A DNA stretch of 64,000 bases from NCBI RefSeq assembly GCF_009695635.1, contig NZ_VUNN01000012.1:1-64000 (forward strand). Direction: 5' to 3'. The translations under genes and the position numbers were made by a program. The notes under the pieces are model-generated. The model made no database searches, was not told the origin of the DNA, and saw only the letters and a program-made list of their open reading frames with translations. Of the stretch, positions 16,192-24,619 are shown piece after piece. Every line of letters starts with the position of its first letter. The first letter of the stretch is position 1. Source of the stretch: Bullifex porci (GTDB lineage: Bacteria > Spirochaetota > Spirochaetia > Sphaerochaetales > Sphaerochaetaceae).

Positions 16192-18071
16192 GTCGAGTAG
16201 ACAGATGCATCGTCTAACCTCCAGTGCTAAACAAATGCATCCAACCCTCACAGAACCGGACGTGCGCTATTAACGCATACGGCTCTTCATTTTAGTCTTT
16301 TGTTGTTACCAAAGCTTTACATAAATCTTAGGATTTACAATTGGTGACTGTTTCATGAAAATTTTGTACTTTTCCCAATTAATCCTCTTCTTCTGCCCTC
16401 GGCGTCTTAATACTCTGTATAGTGTTTTGATACAGTAGTGTCTAAATGAACAGAGACTTTTTATATTTCCACTTACACCATAGTAACGATAGTGTCCAAT
16501 CAACTTAACATTTAGCTTAGCTACAATGTCAGAGATGGGACAATGCATCATGCTATACAACCATTCTTTAATGGCTTGCCTTTTAGCTTTCATCTTCTTT
16601 TTACTAGAAAGAACTACTACAACGTAAAAGCTTTTATGGACCATTCCATTGTGAAAAGAAAAACCAAGGAATTCAAATGATTCTTTTGAACCACTTCCTT
16701 TACCAAAAGGTAGTATTCTAGTTTTATCTTCAGCAATCTCAAGACCAAATTTTGCAAGTCTCTTTGGAAGTACCGAGTAAAATGCTTTAGCATCCTCTTC
16801 GTACTGGAAGCATGCTAGAAAGTCATCTGCATACCTAATGATATATGCTTCACCTTTTACATGTTTCTTTACTACTTTCTCAAACCATAGGTCTAAAACG
16901 TAATGAAGATATACATTAGCAATATAAGGACTTATTAATCCCCCCTGGGGAGCGCCTAAGGTGCTTTCTTGCATTATACCTTTATCAATTATTCCAGCTT
17001 TGAGAAATCTTATGATATATCTGATAAAGTTTTCATCGGCAATATCGTTTCTAAGAAACTTTATTATCCATTCATGACTCATATTGTCAAAGAACCCTTT
17101 TATATCTGCTTCAACAACCCAACCTATAGGACGTTTATATATAATATCTCTAATAGCTTTGATTGCATCATGCGCACTTCTATCAGGTCTAAAACCATAT
17201 GAACAATCTAGAAATCTTGGTTCATATACACCATTTAATACTTTAGCAAGTACACCTTGAACAAGCTTATCTTCATATGATGGTATACCTAGAGGACGAA
17301 GTTTTCCATTAGCCTTGGGAATGTATACTCTTTTTACCGCTTGCGGTCTATAAGAGAATGTTTTCATTCGTTTAAGCAAATTATCAAGATTTGCATCAAG
17401 GTTCTTGTTATATTCATCTTTGGTAATATAATCAACTCCAACAGCCTTGTTACTAAGTTGTAGCTTATGCTCTTTCTCAAGATTCACTTTATTGACGTAG
17501 TGAATTAACGTCTGAAGCTTGTTATGCTTCCTTGATAACAACATTATTTCCTTTTCGTAATTTTCCACAATTTACAGAGCCTCCAGTACTCCATGTGTCC
17601 ACTCTAAGGAACCGACTAAAATGTGTCTCCCTTCGCTCCACTGTGTTTCCACAGTTTCATCACTACTATGAAGACATCCGACTACTTACATTTACGACTT
17701 GAATCTTGCTTTTTACACTTGTATTCAAACGTTCTGCTCATTTTGAGCCAGATAAAATGTAAGTCCTCCCAGGTATGACATACACACCTTGCACACTCGC
17801 CACGCTCTACGACCCCGATGAGTTCTCAACAATCATCACCTTTATCGATTGTTTCATACTGTCTGCTGCCCGCTTAAAAGCATCGACACTCATACTGTAT
17901 TATTACGAGGCCCAATCGCATTCAGGTTTCCCTTGCGGCTCTTGTGCTTTCCTACCTACGCTTAAACCTAATCTCACGACTTCGGCTCCAAGGCTGGATA
18001 CTGACTGCTGGCTAGGCTTTGTCAGATTGGGAGTTTCACCCAACTATGTGTATGACACCGAACTGGCGCAC
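16192..18071 (-). mobile_element. Group II intron, copy 1 (1,880 bp), sense-inserted in the DUF262/DUF1524 gene
   Basis: The 5' end reads GTGCGCCAG and the 3' end CTACTCGAC. Domain V is a canonical 34-nt hairpin at 16252-16285 (GAGCCGTATGCG...GTCCGGTTCT), followed by a domain VI stem to the 3' end; about 500 bases of structured RNA (17569-18071) precede the reverse-transcriptase gene in domain IV. The ends are fixed by comparison with copy 2 at 24620-26499 and by restored exon frame. It lies in the same orientation as its host gene, so splicing could repair the message. Flanking exon motif GCTTA^C. Confidence 0.93.
16306..17568 (-). CDS. ltrA: Group II intron reverse transcriptase/maturase (copy 1)
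   Basis: A 420-residue intron-encoded protein. RT blocks are visible: RPLGIPSYEDKLVQ (about 92-105), CSYGFRPDRSAHDAI (about 123-137), EADIKGFFDNM, GAPQGGLISP (about 208-217), and the catalytic YADDF (about 246-250). The maturase (X) domain with a GIIN-like region fills the C-terminus (about 330-420). There is no HNH endonuclease domain, so mobility probably relies on replication forks or other DNA ends. It helps its own intron to splice and reverse-splices it into DNA. It is identical in sequence to the copy at 24734-25996. Confidence 0.95.
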   Translation of the reverse strand: MENYEKEIMLLSRKHNKLQTLIHYVNKVNLEKEHKLQLSNKAVGVDYITKDEYNKNLDANLDNLLKRMKTFSYRPQAVKRVYIPKANGKLRPLGIPSYEDKLVQGVLAKVLNGVYEPRFLDCSYGFRPDRSAHDAIKAIRDIIYKRPIGWVVEADIKGFFDNMSHEWIIKFLRNDIADENFIRYIIRFLKAGIIDKGIMQESTLGAPQGGLISPYIANVYLHYVLDLWFEKVVKKHVKGEAYIIRYADDFLACFQYEEDAKAFYSVLPKRLAKFGLEIAEDKTRILPFGKGSGSKESFEFLGFSFHNGMVHKSFYVVVVLSSKKKMKAKRQAIKEWLYSMMHCPISDIVAKLNVKLIGHYRYYGVSGNIKSLCSFRHYCIKTLYRVLRRRGQKKRINWEKYKIFMKQSPIVNPKIYVKLW

Positions 18072-19015
18072 TAAGCATTAAAAAAGTTGGGAAGGTAATA
18101 ATAGATTTTAGTTCTTCAGAAATATCTTTTTCTTCTTCCTTAGTACTCACCGCAGTAATGACATTGTTATCAAGAAAAACCTTTAAAGATGATTGATTTA
18201 AAGCTTTTTCGTTACTAGCATAAATACTCATAATATCTGTAAAAGATGAAGGAACTTTTCTTTCATTTTTATCACCAAATAGTTTTTGCTTTATACCATC
18301 AGAAAAATGGTTGACAACAAAGCCATTCATATTAGCAATGGCATCCCATATTTCTGAGGCTACGGTCCTTTCTTTTTCTTCAATGCTATCTTTCATTGTT
18401 TCTAGAATCTTTGCCTTAACCAACTCATGTAGTTCAAGTTGCTCTCCTCTGTTATTCATTGTCTCAAAGAACTGGTTGGGGTTTGTTCCTGCTGGGATAG
18501 ATACAAGAAGGAAGAATGTTTTTGTTAGTTTATCGATAAATTTGTTTTTATCGATTTTGTTATAATCTATCCAAGCCTTGATTATTTCAATTCCATATAT
18601 CAAAGAAGAATCTTTTTCTTTCAATGTTATGTTAGCTGAAGAAGAATCTTTTTCATCCTCTGTATTGTTAGCTGAAGAAGTGCTAAGGCTTTCGAGTATT
18701 CCTTGGGCATTATCTCTTGCTTCAAATCTCAACTTGTTTTCTAAGGAAGATTTATCATCACGAATCAAGCAAAGAAGAAGGTATAAAGTAGTAAGTCTCT
18801 GCTGTCCATCTATTATGTAAAGATTATTTCCTTTCTCTTCAACTATTACTGTTCCGATAAAGTATTCTCCTTTTGAATTTAATATGTCTTCCAATAGACA
18901 CTCAATTTCATCTTTCCCCCAAGCGTATCCTCTCTGAAAGATAGGAATAGTATACTCATACTCGTACTCGTCTTTACAAAAAGCATTATAAGCCATTACT
19001 TTTTTAATTATTCCT

Positions 19016-20239
19016 TTATTCATTTTCTCCTCCATAAATACTTTTCCAGAAAGGAAAGCTTTTGCTGTTTGGATCTGGTTTTTCACAATCAGCTAAATGA
19101 ATTGAATATATCTGGTCAGGAGTAATCATCTTCTTAATCTCCATAAAAATATTCATTGCGTTGATTCCATAGTCGCCATACAGTGCATACCTGTTAATTG
19201 ACTCATACATCAATCTGGATTTATTTATTCGAAGTGTGTATGCCCACTTATAAAAGAAACGAAGAACACTGTCATCAAGTTTTTCTATCCCAAATCTATC
19301 TGCAAAGAAAATACACACATTAATATATAATTGTTTGACATAGTAATTTCCCCAAGTGTATTCGTTTGTATCCAAATCTTCAAATTCATTGATTTTAACT
19401 TCGATCTTGTTTTTTAGTTCCAAGTACTTTGACACAAAATCAAAGAATCCTTTTCCTGCTATAAATGGCTCTGAAAGAAGAAAACATTGGTTTTTCAATT
19501 GTTGAAAGAATTTACTATATGGATAGTCATTATTAGGTATACCTTTAAAAGTGTTGATTTTATCTGTATCGTAGTAGTTCCCATCCAAGCCATTCGACCA
19601 CCGGACAATGGGATATAGATTATAGTAAAAGAAATAAAAAAGATTATCTCCCTCATCAGCTTTTTCCCATTTTTCAACTAAATCTTTTTTTGTTTTTTCA
19701 TCTATATCAGATACAAGTCTTAGATGATATGCCTTTAATAAATCATGAGGAGAGAGTGGCTTCCCTTTACTGTTAAGGGAATCAAAGTATATGAAAGAAT
19801 CAGCTTCATTCTCTGTAACTATTTCTATAAAGGTACAGTTATTTAAAATAAAGGTGGTAAAAGCCTCTTTTTCACTTTCTATGTTTTTGCATTTCTCTTT
19901 CAAAGCCCTCTGATTATCCTTGATTGCTTTTCCCGATAGACTATTATATTTCAATTTATCCAAAACTTCATCTTCATTATACCCAAGGCAATATAGTAGA
20001 ATTAATAACGTAGTGACTCTCTGTTGTCCGTCAATAATATAATACTTGTCTTCTTTATCATGAAATAAGACAATCGAACCAATCCTATATTCTCCTTCTT
20101 TGTTTTTCTTAAAGGAGGCATATAAATCATCAAAAAGAATTTGTGCATTTTCTACTTTCCAGCGATATGGTCTTTGATAGTCAGGTATCAAGAGATTTTT
20201 ATTAAATAACTCACCAATTTCAATTTTCTCAAAATTCAT
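19016..20239 (-). CDS. DUF262 protein without DUF1524 tail (GmrS-like)
   Basis: A 407-residue protein with the DUF262 (ParB-like/GmrSD N-terminal) domain: IPDYQRPYRW at 18-27, YYIIDGQQRVTTL at about 66-78, FDSLNSKGKPLSPHDLLKAY at about 152-171. The remaining 200 residues are helical, and the H-P...N nuclease motifs of DUF1524 are not present. It is the first gene of a pair: its end overlaps the start of the DUF262/DUF1524 gene by 8 bases, so an NTP-binding subunit and a nuclease subunit may form one complex. Start: GGGAGAG. It is divergent from the WYL regulator, with a palindrome between. A role in restricting modified phage DNA is inferred from GmrSD. Confidence 0.85.
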   Translation of the reverse strand: MNFEKIEIGELFNKNLLIPDYQRPYRWKVENAQILFDDLYASFKKNKEGEYRIGSIVLFHDKEDKYYIIDGQQRVTTLLILLYCLGYNEDEVLDKLKYNSLSGKAIKDNQRALKEKCKNIESEKEAFTTFILNNCTFIEIVTENEADSFIYFDSLNSKGKPLSPHDLLKAYHLRLVSDIDEKTKKDLVEKWEKADEGDNLFYFFYYNLYPIVRWSNGLDGNYYDTDKINTFKGIPNNDYPYSKFFQQLKNQCFLLSEPFIAGKGFFDFVSKYLELKNKIEVKINEFEDLDTNEYTWGNYYVKQLYINVCIFFADRFGIEKLDDSVLRFFYKWAYTLRINKSRLMYESINRYALYGDYGINAMNIFMEIKKMITPDQIYSIHLADCEKPDPNSKSFPFWKSIYGGENE

Positions 20240-20287
20240 TGAATCTCTCCCATTATTAAATAGATAAGTGTAGTAATTCCTATTATA

Positions 20288-20306
20288 TATCTGACGATAT
20301 CAGATA
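20288..20306. promoter_or_regulatory. Palindrome in the divergent promoter of the WYL regulator and DUF262 operon
   Basis: TATCTGA-CGATA-TCAGATA forms 7-bp perfect arms around five bases, inside the 148-bp gap between two divergent genes. This is the right place and shape for autoregulation by the WYL protein, which belongs to a family of defence-island repressors. Confidence 0.6.
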
Positions 20307-20387
20307 GTGAATTATTTATATAATAAATGATTAAGTGTTTAAGTTTATGTACATATAATTTATTATCATATAGCAAAGGAAAAACAC

Positions 20388-21350
20388 ATGCCTAATTTTA
20401 ATAAACTTGTTTTTTTGGCTACCAAGCTTGCATCAGATAATGGTGTTACTATTCAAGAGTTATTGAGAGATGAATCTCTTGGATATAATAGTAGATCCAG
20501 TATCTACCAAGATTTCAGAAACCTAGAAATTAGCTTTGGCCTTACGCCTTATAACACCGAAGAAAATCGAGGTAAGAGCGGAAGAGAAGCAGTATATAGG
20601 ATAGACAAAGATGAATGGAATAAGTTTAAAAGCGGGTTCCTGACAAAGACTTTTTCTGGAAAAGAAAGAAGAAGGCTCGCTTTCATGCTTGAAAGCATTG
20701 GAAGCTTATCTCCACTTGTAAATGTATCCACAGATGATATCATCCCCAAACTTAACAGTATCATTGGTGATATTTCAATCGATACTGCAAAGTTTGGTGG
20801 ATACTTTAATCTAGAGACAACAAAGTTTCTCGACATACTACTTGAGGCGCAAGAAACAAAAGAATTGTTATATATCACTTATGGTGGAGATAGAAGGGAT
20901 CTATTTGTAATTAAATGTTTTGTTTTCTCTGGTGGTACCTATTGTTATGTGATGGACATAAAAGGCAAGTCTTATATGCTTTCTGTTCAGAGAATAGAGT
21001 ACGTGGAACGAAAGCTGTTAAAGAATAATATTCCTTATCCAACACCGGATGTAGATATAGATAAAGCTCTATCTGATCCTTTTGGTATTGTTAGAGAAAA
21101 TGAAGAATTTGATGCTGTTGTAAAGCTCAGTGACGGGCAAGGATATTATGAGAAAGAGAAGCTTTGGCCAGATAGCGTGAATATAGAAAAAGAAGATGAT
21201 CACTGGCTCTTTAAGGTTCATACATGTGGTGAATACTGGCTCATTAGATGGGTTTTGTCTTTAGGAACTGAAGCTGAACTCTTAGAGCCTCAGTGGTTAA
21301 GAGATAAAATAAAAGAAGAAATTAATAGCTTGGCTGTCATTTATCAATGA
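20388..21350 (+). CDS. WYL-domain transcriptional regulator
   Basis: A 320-residue protein: an N-terminal winged HTH (about 1-75, with NSRSSIYQDFRNLEISFGL), a linker, a WYL domain (about 150-215, with LLYITYGGDRRDLFVIKCFV and SVQRIEYVE) and a WCX tail (WLIRWVLSLGTEAELLEPQW). WYL proteins of this layout (BrxR/CapW-like) repress anti-phage operons and sense nucleic-acid ligands. It is divergent from the DUF262 operon, and the palindrome at 20288-20306 is its likely operator. AAAGGA precedes the ATG at 7 bases. The gene is intact, unlike much of its surroundings. Confidence 0.88.
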   Translation: MPNFNKLVFLATKLASDNGVTIQELLRDESLGYNSRSSIYQDFRNLEISFGLTPYNTEENRGKSGREAVYRIDKDEWNKFKSGFLTKTFSGKERRRLAFMLESIGSLSPLVNVSTDDIIPKLNSIIGDISIDTAKFGGYFNLETTKFLDILLEAQETKELLYITYGGDRRDLFVIKCFVFSGGTYCYVMDIKGKSYMLSVQRIEYVERKLLKNNIPYPTPDVDIDKALSDPFGIVRENEEFDAVVKLSDGQGYYEKEKLWPDSVNIEKEDDHWLFKVHTCGEYWLIRWVLSLGTEAELLEPQWLRDKIKEEINSLAVIYQ

Positions 21351-21381
21351 GAACAATAATACTATAAACAGGACTAGACAA

Positions 21382-21576
21382 ATGGATAGCCCCTATTTTG
21401 AACAATGGATTGGAGAAAATTATGAAAGCGGTGGAATCTTTGGCAAAAAAACTTTGTTTTAGGTGAAAGCCATTATTGCAGTAGTAGTAGTAAAAACTGT
21501 GAAGGCTGCGGAGTTGCAGGGGGTATAAGTTGTATTCCAGATTTTACAAAAAAAGTTGTAACCAAGAATTTGTTCA
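21382..21576 (+). pseudogene. Fragment of a uracil-DNA-glycosylase-superfamily-like protein
   Basis: Starts MDSPYFEQWIGENYESGGIF, then breaks after GKK at an A7 run; one base back in frame it reads VLGESHYCSSSSKNCEGC and IPDFTKKVV. The YxxWIGxNY and VLGESHYC motifs are those of a small family I recall as UDG-like. The C-terminal two thirds are missing: after about 21576 the sequence becomes unrelated. It lies directly behind the WYL gene. Confidence 0.6.
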
Positions 21577-22425
21577 CACCTCCCCTCTCCAGTCCTTATC
21601 TCATAAGAGGTAATGCATCTCCCCTCTCAAGATGCTCCAACTCAAACCTCCTTTAATGATTGGATCCCCGACTCTGAAGTTATTCGTAACTTTCAAGAAC
21701 AGGGTATTATTACTTGTTGCTCTCTCAAGTATTACACTCAAAATTATCAACTAATCCATCAACTAGAATGGATGCCAACCTTTTCATAGCTTTTATAGTT
21801 CCATTCAAATCAAAGGTATTGTCATCATTTTTCACATACTATTACATTTTATCAACTACAAATAATGTCATGGTTACTCCAACGCCATAACGTGATGGTT
21901 TACCTCCCATAATGCCGTTTTTTCTATTATAGACAGTAGTTCAGTGACAACACAGTTCCTTATTTCAGATTGTCTTTCATAGACTTCACCAAGTTTAATT
22001 ACAAGATTTTAAGATTCGAACTGCATGTATATATTTACATCTAAATTAATTATTGTTCTAAAATGCCACCAAAATCCAGAAAACCCTCCGCTCTGATTAG
22101 GGACAAATTAGTGGTGCTCAACTGTGAATTACTAGTGCTATAGATGCGTAATACTCAACAATATTATACTGAAGCTAAAATTAGCTCATAGCATTCTCTA
22201 GCCTTTTGTATTCTTAATTCTTTTGGATATATAATTGGTGTTTCTATTAAGATATCAATGTGCCAAAATGCTACCTTGAGTTTTTTTTAATTAGTATTTT
22301 CTTACATCTTATGAAAGACCCTTTACCATAATCATAAACATTGTTTAGTTGATTATAATTCTAATTAAGCGTGTAAAGCCCCTTGCAAATCATTACTGCA
22401 GGGGCCATTATTATTAATAATACAA
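21577..22425. other. Degenerate region without an intact gene
   Basis: About 850 bases with stops in all frames at short intervals. On minus near 21850-21900 a short readable stretch (GGKPSRYGVGVTMTLF) suggests an old gene remnant I cannot name. Nothing else is recognised. The 3' end of the next DUF262 gene lies at 22426. Confidence 0.45.
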
Positions 22426-24153
22426 TTAGAGGTTTTCAAGAACAAAAGCTACAAGTTTCTTTCTTCGTTTATCAATATCAGCACAAGTCCAATTGTTTCT
22501 TCCTAATGTCATATCCTGGATTTCTCGTTGCTGATATCCATAACAATAAGTATTGCGTTTATCGGAGAAACTGCTATTACCTATCGAGGAATTGTGGCTA
22601 CTTGAAATCAGGATATAGTTACCAAGTTGATTTGTGTATGACATTCTTCTTGATTCTGCGTCATCTCCATCAAATGAATCATATCCTGTATTAGGCCCTT
22701 CTGGGAGAGTCTGAGGCATTATATGTTCAACAGTCATTGCCCTCAAGTCTTCTGGAGAAAGAGACTTATATCCTCCCTTTCCATTTCTATGAAGATAGTT
22801 TTCATATCTCCAGAGTATGTATTTTACAGACTGAGAAGGCCACATTTCACCATCAATAACCATTTTAAATGCGTTATTATTCCAATACGCCCACCACCAG
22901 TCATCAGTAGTCTTCATCCATTCAATACGATCTATTACTTTATCAACAGAAAGCACTCCGCTAAATACATCCCCTAGTCTATATTCAAGAACTGCCCGAG
23001 TACCTATTATGCTGTTTCTCGCTATTATATCTGCAAGAGCTTTTGAGAGATTGTTCTTATCTTCTGATGACAATGCAAAAGACTTGACAATAAAAGGAAG
23101 AGCCAGAGAGAAATATCCAAGAGCAACGAGATCTTCCATGCCTTCATATTTCCTAGTTTCGGTTAGCTTTACAAAGGCTGTTATAGCATTAAAGCTATAA
23201 GCAATCGTATCTGTAAGCTTCATAACAAAGCAAATCTTGTCTGAAGACACTGCTATTTCTTTATCAATCTCATCCTGAGAGAAATATGCAGTAAGGTTAT
23301 CCTTATGAACTCTATAGGCACATAACAGGATATTGTCCTCGTCTATGTGGTATCTTTCCAATATAGATATCGATTTGTATATTTCTGCAAACTTGTCAGA
23401 AATCAGTTTGAGGCAGTTTTTCCTCTCATCATCTTTTTCAGCATAAATATGTACAAAATACATAAGCTTTGCCTTCAGGATCTCAAGCTTTGTAGGTTCT
23501 TTTCCTCTAGCATTTTGGAATATGAACATCTGTACAGCTTCAGACTTATCAGAAACTACATGGGTTGTGCACTCAGCATTAGCTATTGCATACATAACTG
23601 TTTTTAATTGTTTGTAATCCATTTTGGAGAATTTATTTCTGAGGTAGAACATTGCAGATAGAATCCTTCGCTGTGATTCTGTTTCGAGAGTATTGATGAA
23701 TTCCTTGTCATACAGCTTTGCCTCAATAACATAATCTGAAAATACTGAATCATCATAGTCTACAGTATGGAAATGTCTCTTAGTCCTTCTTGCAAGAATA
23801 TCTTCCTTAAGGGTGAGTTCATCATCATTTAACTGTCCATTGAGTTCTTCAATACGACTCAATAGTGCTGAAATGCAGATTTCTACAGTAGTAAGTCTCT
23901 GCTGCCCATCAATGATGTTATAGCTGTTATTATCACGTCGCTCGAATAAGAAATGCCCAAGATAGTAATGAGTCTGACGCTCAAAACTGATGTAGTCCAT
24001 AATATCATTTAGAAATACAGCAACTTGTTTTGATGAAATAGTGGCTGAATCAGATGCTGTCATATCAGAATCCCATGAATATGCTCTCTGATAATCAGGA
24101 ACATAAATCTCTGTTCCCTGAAGCATGGCCTGAATTGTCATTTTGCTTTCCAT
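22426..24153 (-). CDS. DUF262/DUF1524 protein (GmrSD-like type IV restriction enzyme)
   Basis: 575 residues from the ATG at 24153, chosen because AGGGAGG stands six bases upstream (an earlier in-frame ATG at 24174 has none). The DUF262 domain has VPDYQRAYSW and NIIDGQQRLTTV (about 75-86), with FIFQNARGKEPTKLEILKA at about 209-227. The DUF1524 nuclease domain near the C-terminus has VEHIMPQTLPEG and NQLGNYILISSSHNSSIGN, then FSDKR. It is a single-chain enzyme of GmrSD type, expected to cut modified (for instance glucosylated or hydroxymethylated) DNA. It appears intact, and is the third DUF262 protein within 9 kb but is only distantly similar to the other two. Confidence 0.9.
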   Translation of the reverse strand: MESKMTIQAMLQGTEIYVPDYQRAYSWDSDMTASDSATISSKQVAVFLNDIMDYISFERQTHYYLGHFLFERRDNNSYNIIDGQQRLTTVEICISALLSRIEELNGQLNDDELTLKEDILARRTKRHFHTVDYDDSVFSDYVIEAKLYDKEFINTLETESQRRILSAMFYLRNKFSKMDYKQLKTVMYAIANAECTTHVVSDKSEAVQMFIFQNARGKEPTKLEILKAKLMYFVHIYAEKDDERKNCLKLISDKFAEIYKSISILERYHIDEDNILLCAYRVHKDNLTAYFSQDEIDKEIAVSSDKICFVMKLTDTIAYSFNAITAFVKLTETRKYEGMEDLVALGYFSLALPFIVKSFALSSEDKNNLSKALADIIARNSIIGTRAVLEYRLGDVFSGVLSVDKVIDRIEWMKTTDDWWWAYWNNNAFKMVIDGEMWPSQSVKYILWRYENYLHRNGKGGYKSLSPEDLRAMTVEHIMPQTLPEGPNTGYDSFDGDDAESRRMSYTNQLGNYILISSSHNSSIGNSSFSDKRNTYCYGYQQREIQDMTLGRNNWTCADIDKRRKKLVAFVLENL

Positions 24154-24619
24154 AAAAAGCCTCCCTATATACATATTCTTAATTTACACTTGCACTTTTA
24201 TTGCAAACAATTCACAAATAAGAAGATACTTACACTTTGAAAAGCCTTTTGAGTGTCTAGGTCATAGCTTGCAGTTAAGTATGTAATACTCGTAAACTTC
24301 TGACAACAATACTTGCAATAATTGTTTGCAATTGCAAAATCTTCAATTTATTCTCATTATACTTTTTATATGTACAAATACTTAGACATATATTTTTTTA
24401 ATAAGAAAAGAGACACATCAAGACAAGTAGTTAACAATTATTAGAATAGATAAGATATCTCTCCTTTATTAATATTAGAAAAAGAAATCTATATTTTAAA
24501 ATCATTTAGCGTCAAGTAATATAATCTTTGGTGTTTTATTTTTAGATATAAACTTGTAGCTTTAATTCAAAATATTTTCATTTCAATAATTAATTTGGAT
24601 AGTATAGAATACTGTAACG
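24154..24619. other. Promoter region of the DUF262 gene with a spaced inverted repeat
   Basis: No gene is seen. TTGCAAACAATT at 24201-24212 and its exact complement AATTGTTTGCAA at 24320-24331 are 107 bases apart, upstream of the DUF262/DUF1524 start. This could be a two-site operator that loops. The right border (24619) is the first base of the IS66 end and the 3' exon base of intron copy 2. Confidence 0.45.

Larger units (their letters stand above)
15385..19023 (-). pseudogene. DUF262/DUF1524 (GmrSD-type) gene, split by a group II intron and frameshifted
   Basis: Exon 1 (18072-19023) encodes the DUF262 domain with IPIFQRGYAW and IIDGQQRLTT. Exon 2 (15385-16191) encodes a helical middle and a DUF1524 His-Me-finger nuclease region with SIEHFYPQHP and NSFGNLALLSVSENSRFSN. 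Removing the intron (16192-18071) joins FPTFLML to TASDGKEG in frame. A second fault follows: an A7 run near 15803-15809 needs six A to connect ASKK to VKEAEY; with that the protein is 585 residues. DUF262/DUF1524 proteins are type IV modification-dependent restriction enzymes that use the DGQQR site for NTP hydrolysis. Start: GGAGGAG before ATG 19023, overlapping the upstream DUF262 gene by 8 bases. Confidence 0.82.

Noticed and set aside
15779-16210. 143-codon frame starting MHLSTRPAS as an independent gene
   Set aside because: Its first codons are intron 3' sequence; the true exon begins at 16191 and belongs to the split DUF262/DUF1524 gene.
16306-17568. Retron or diversity-generating retroelement based on the reverse transcriptase
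   Set aside because: Maturase domain, domain V hairpin and GTGCG/AY ends show a group II intron; no template-repeat/variable-repeat pair or msr/msd was found.
17775-18074. 99-codon plus-strand frame at the intron 5' part (also 26203-26502)
   Set aside because: It lies wholly antisense to the structured ribozyme and is present only because the intron is duplicated; no ribosome binding site.
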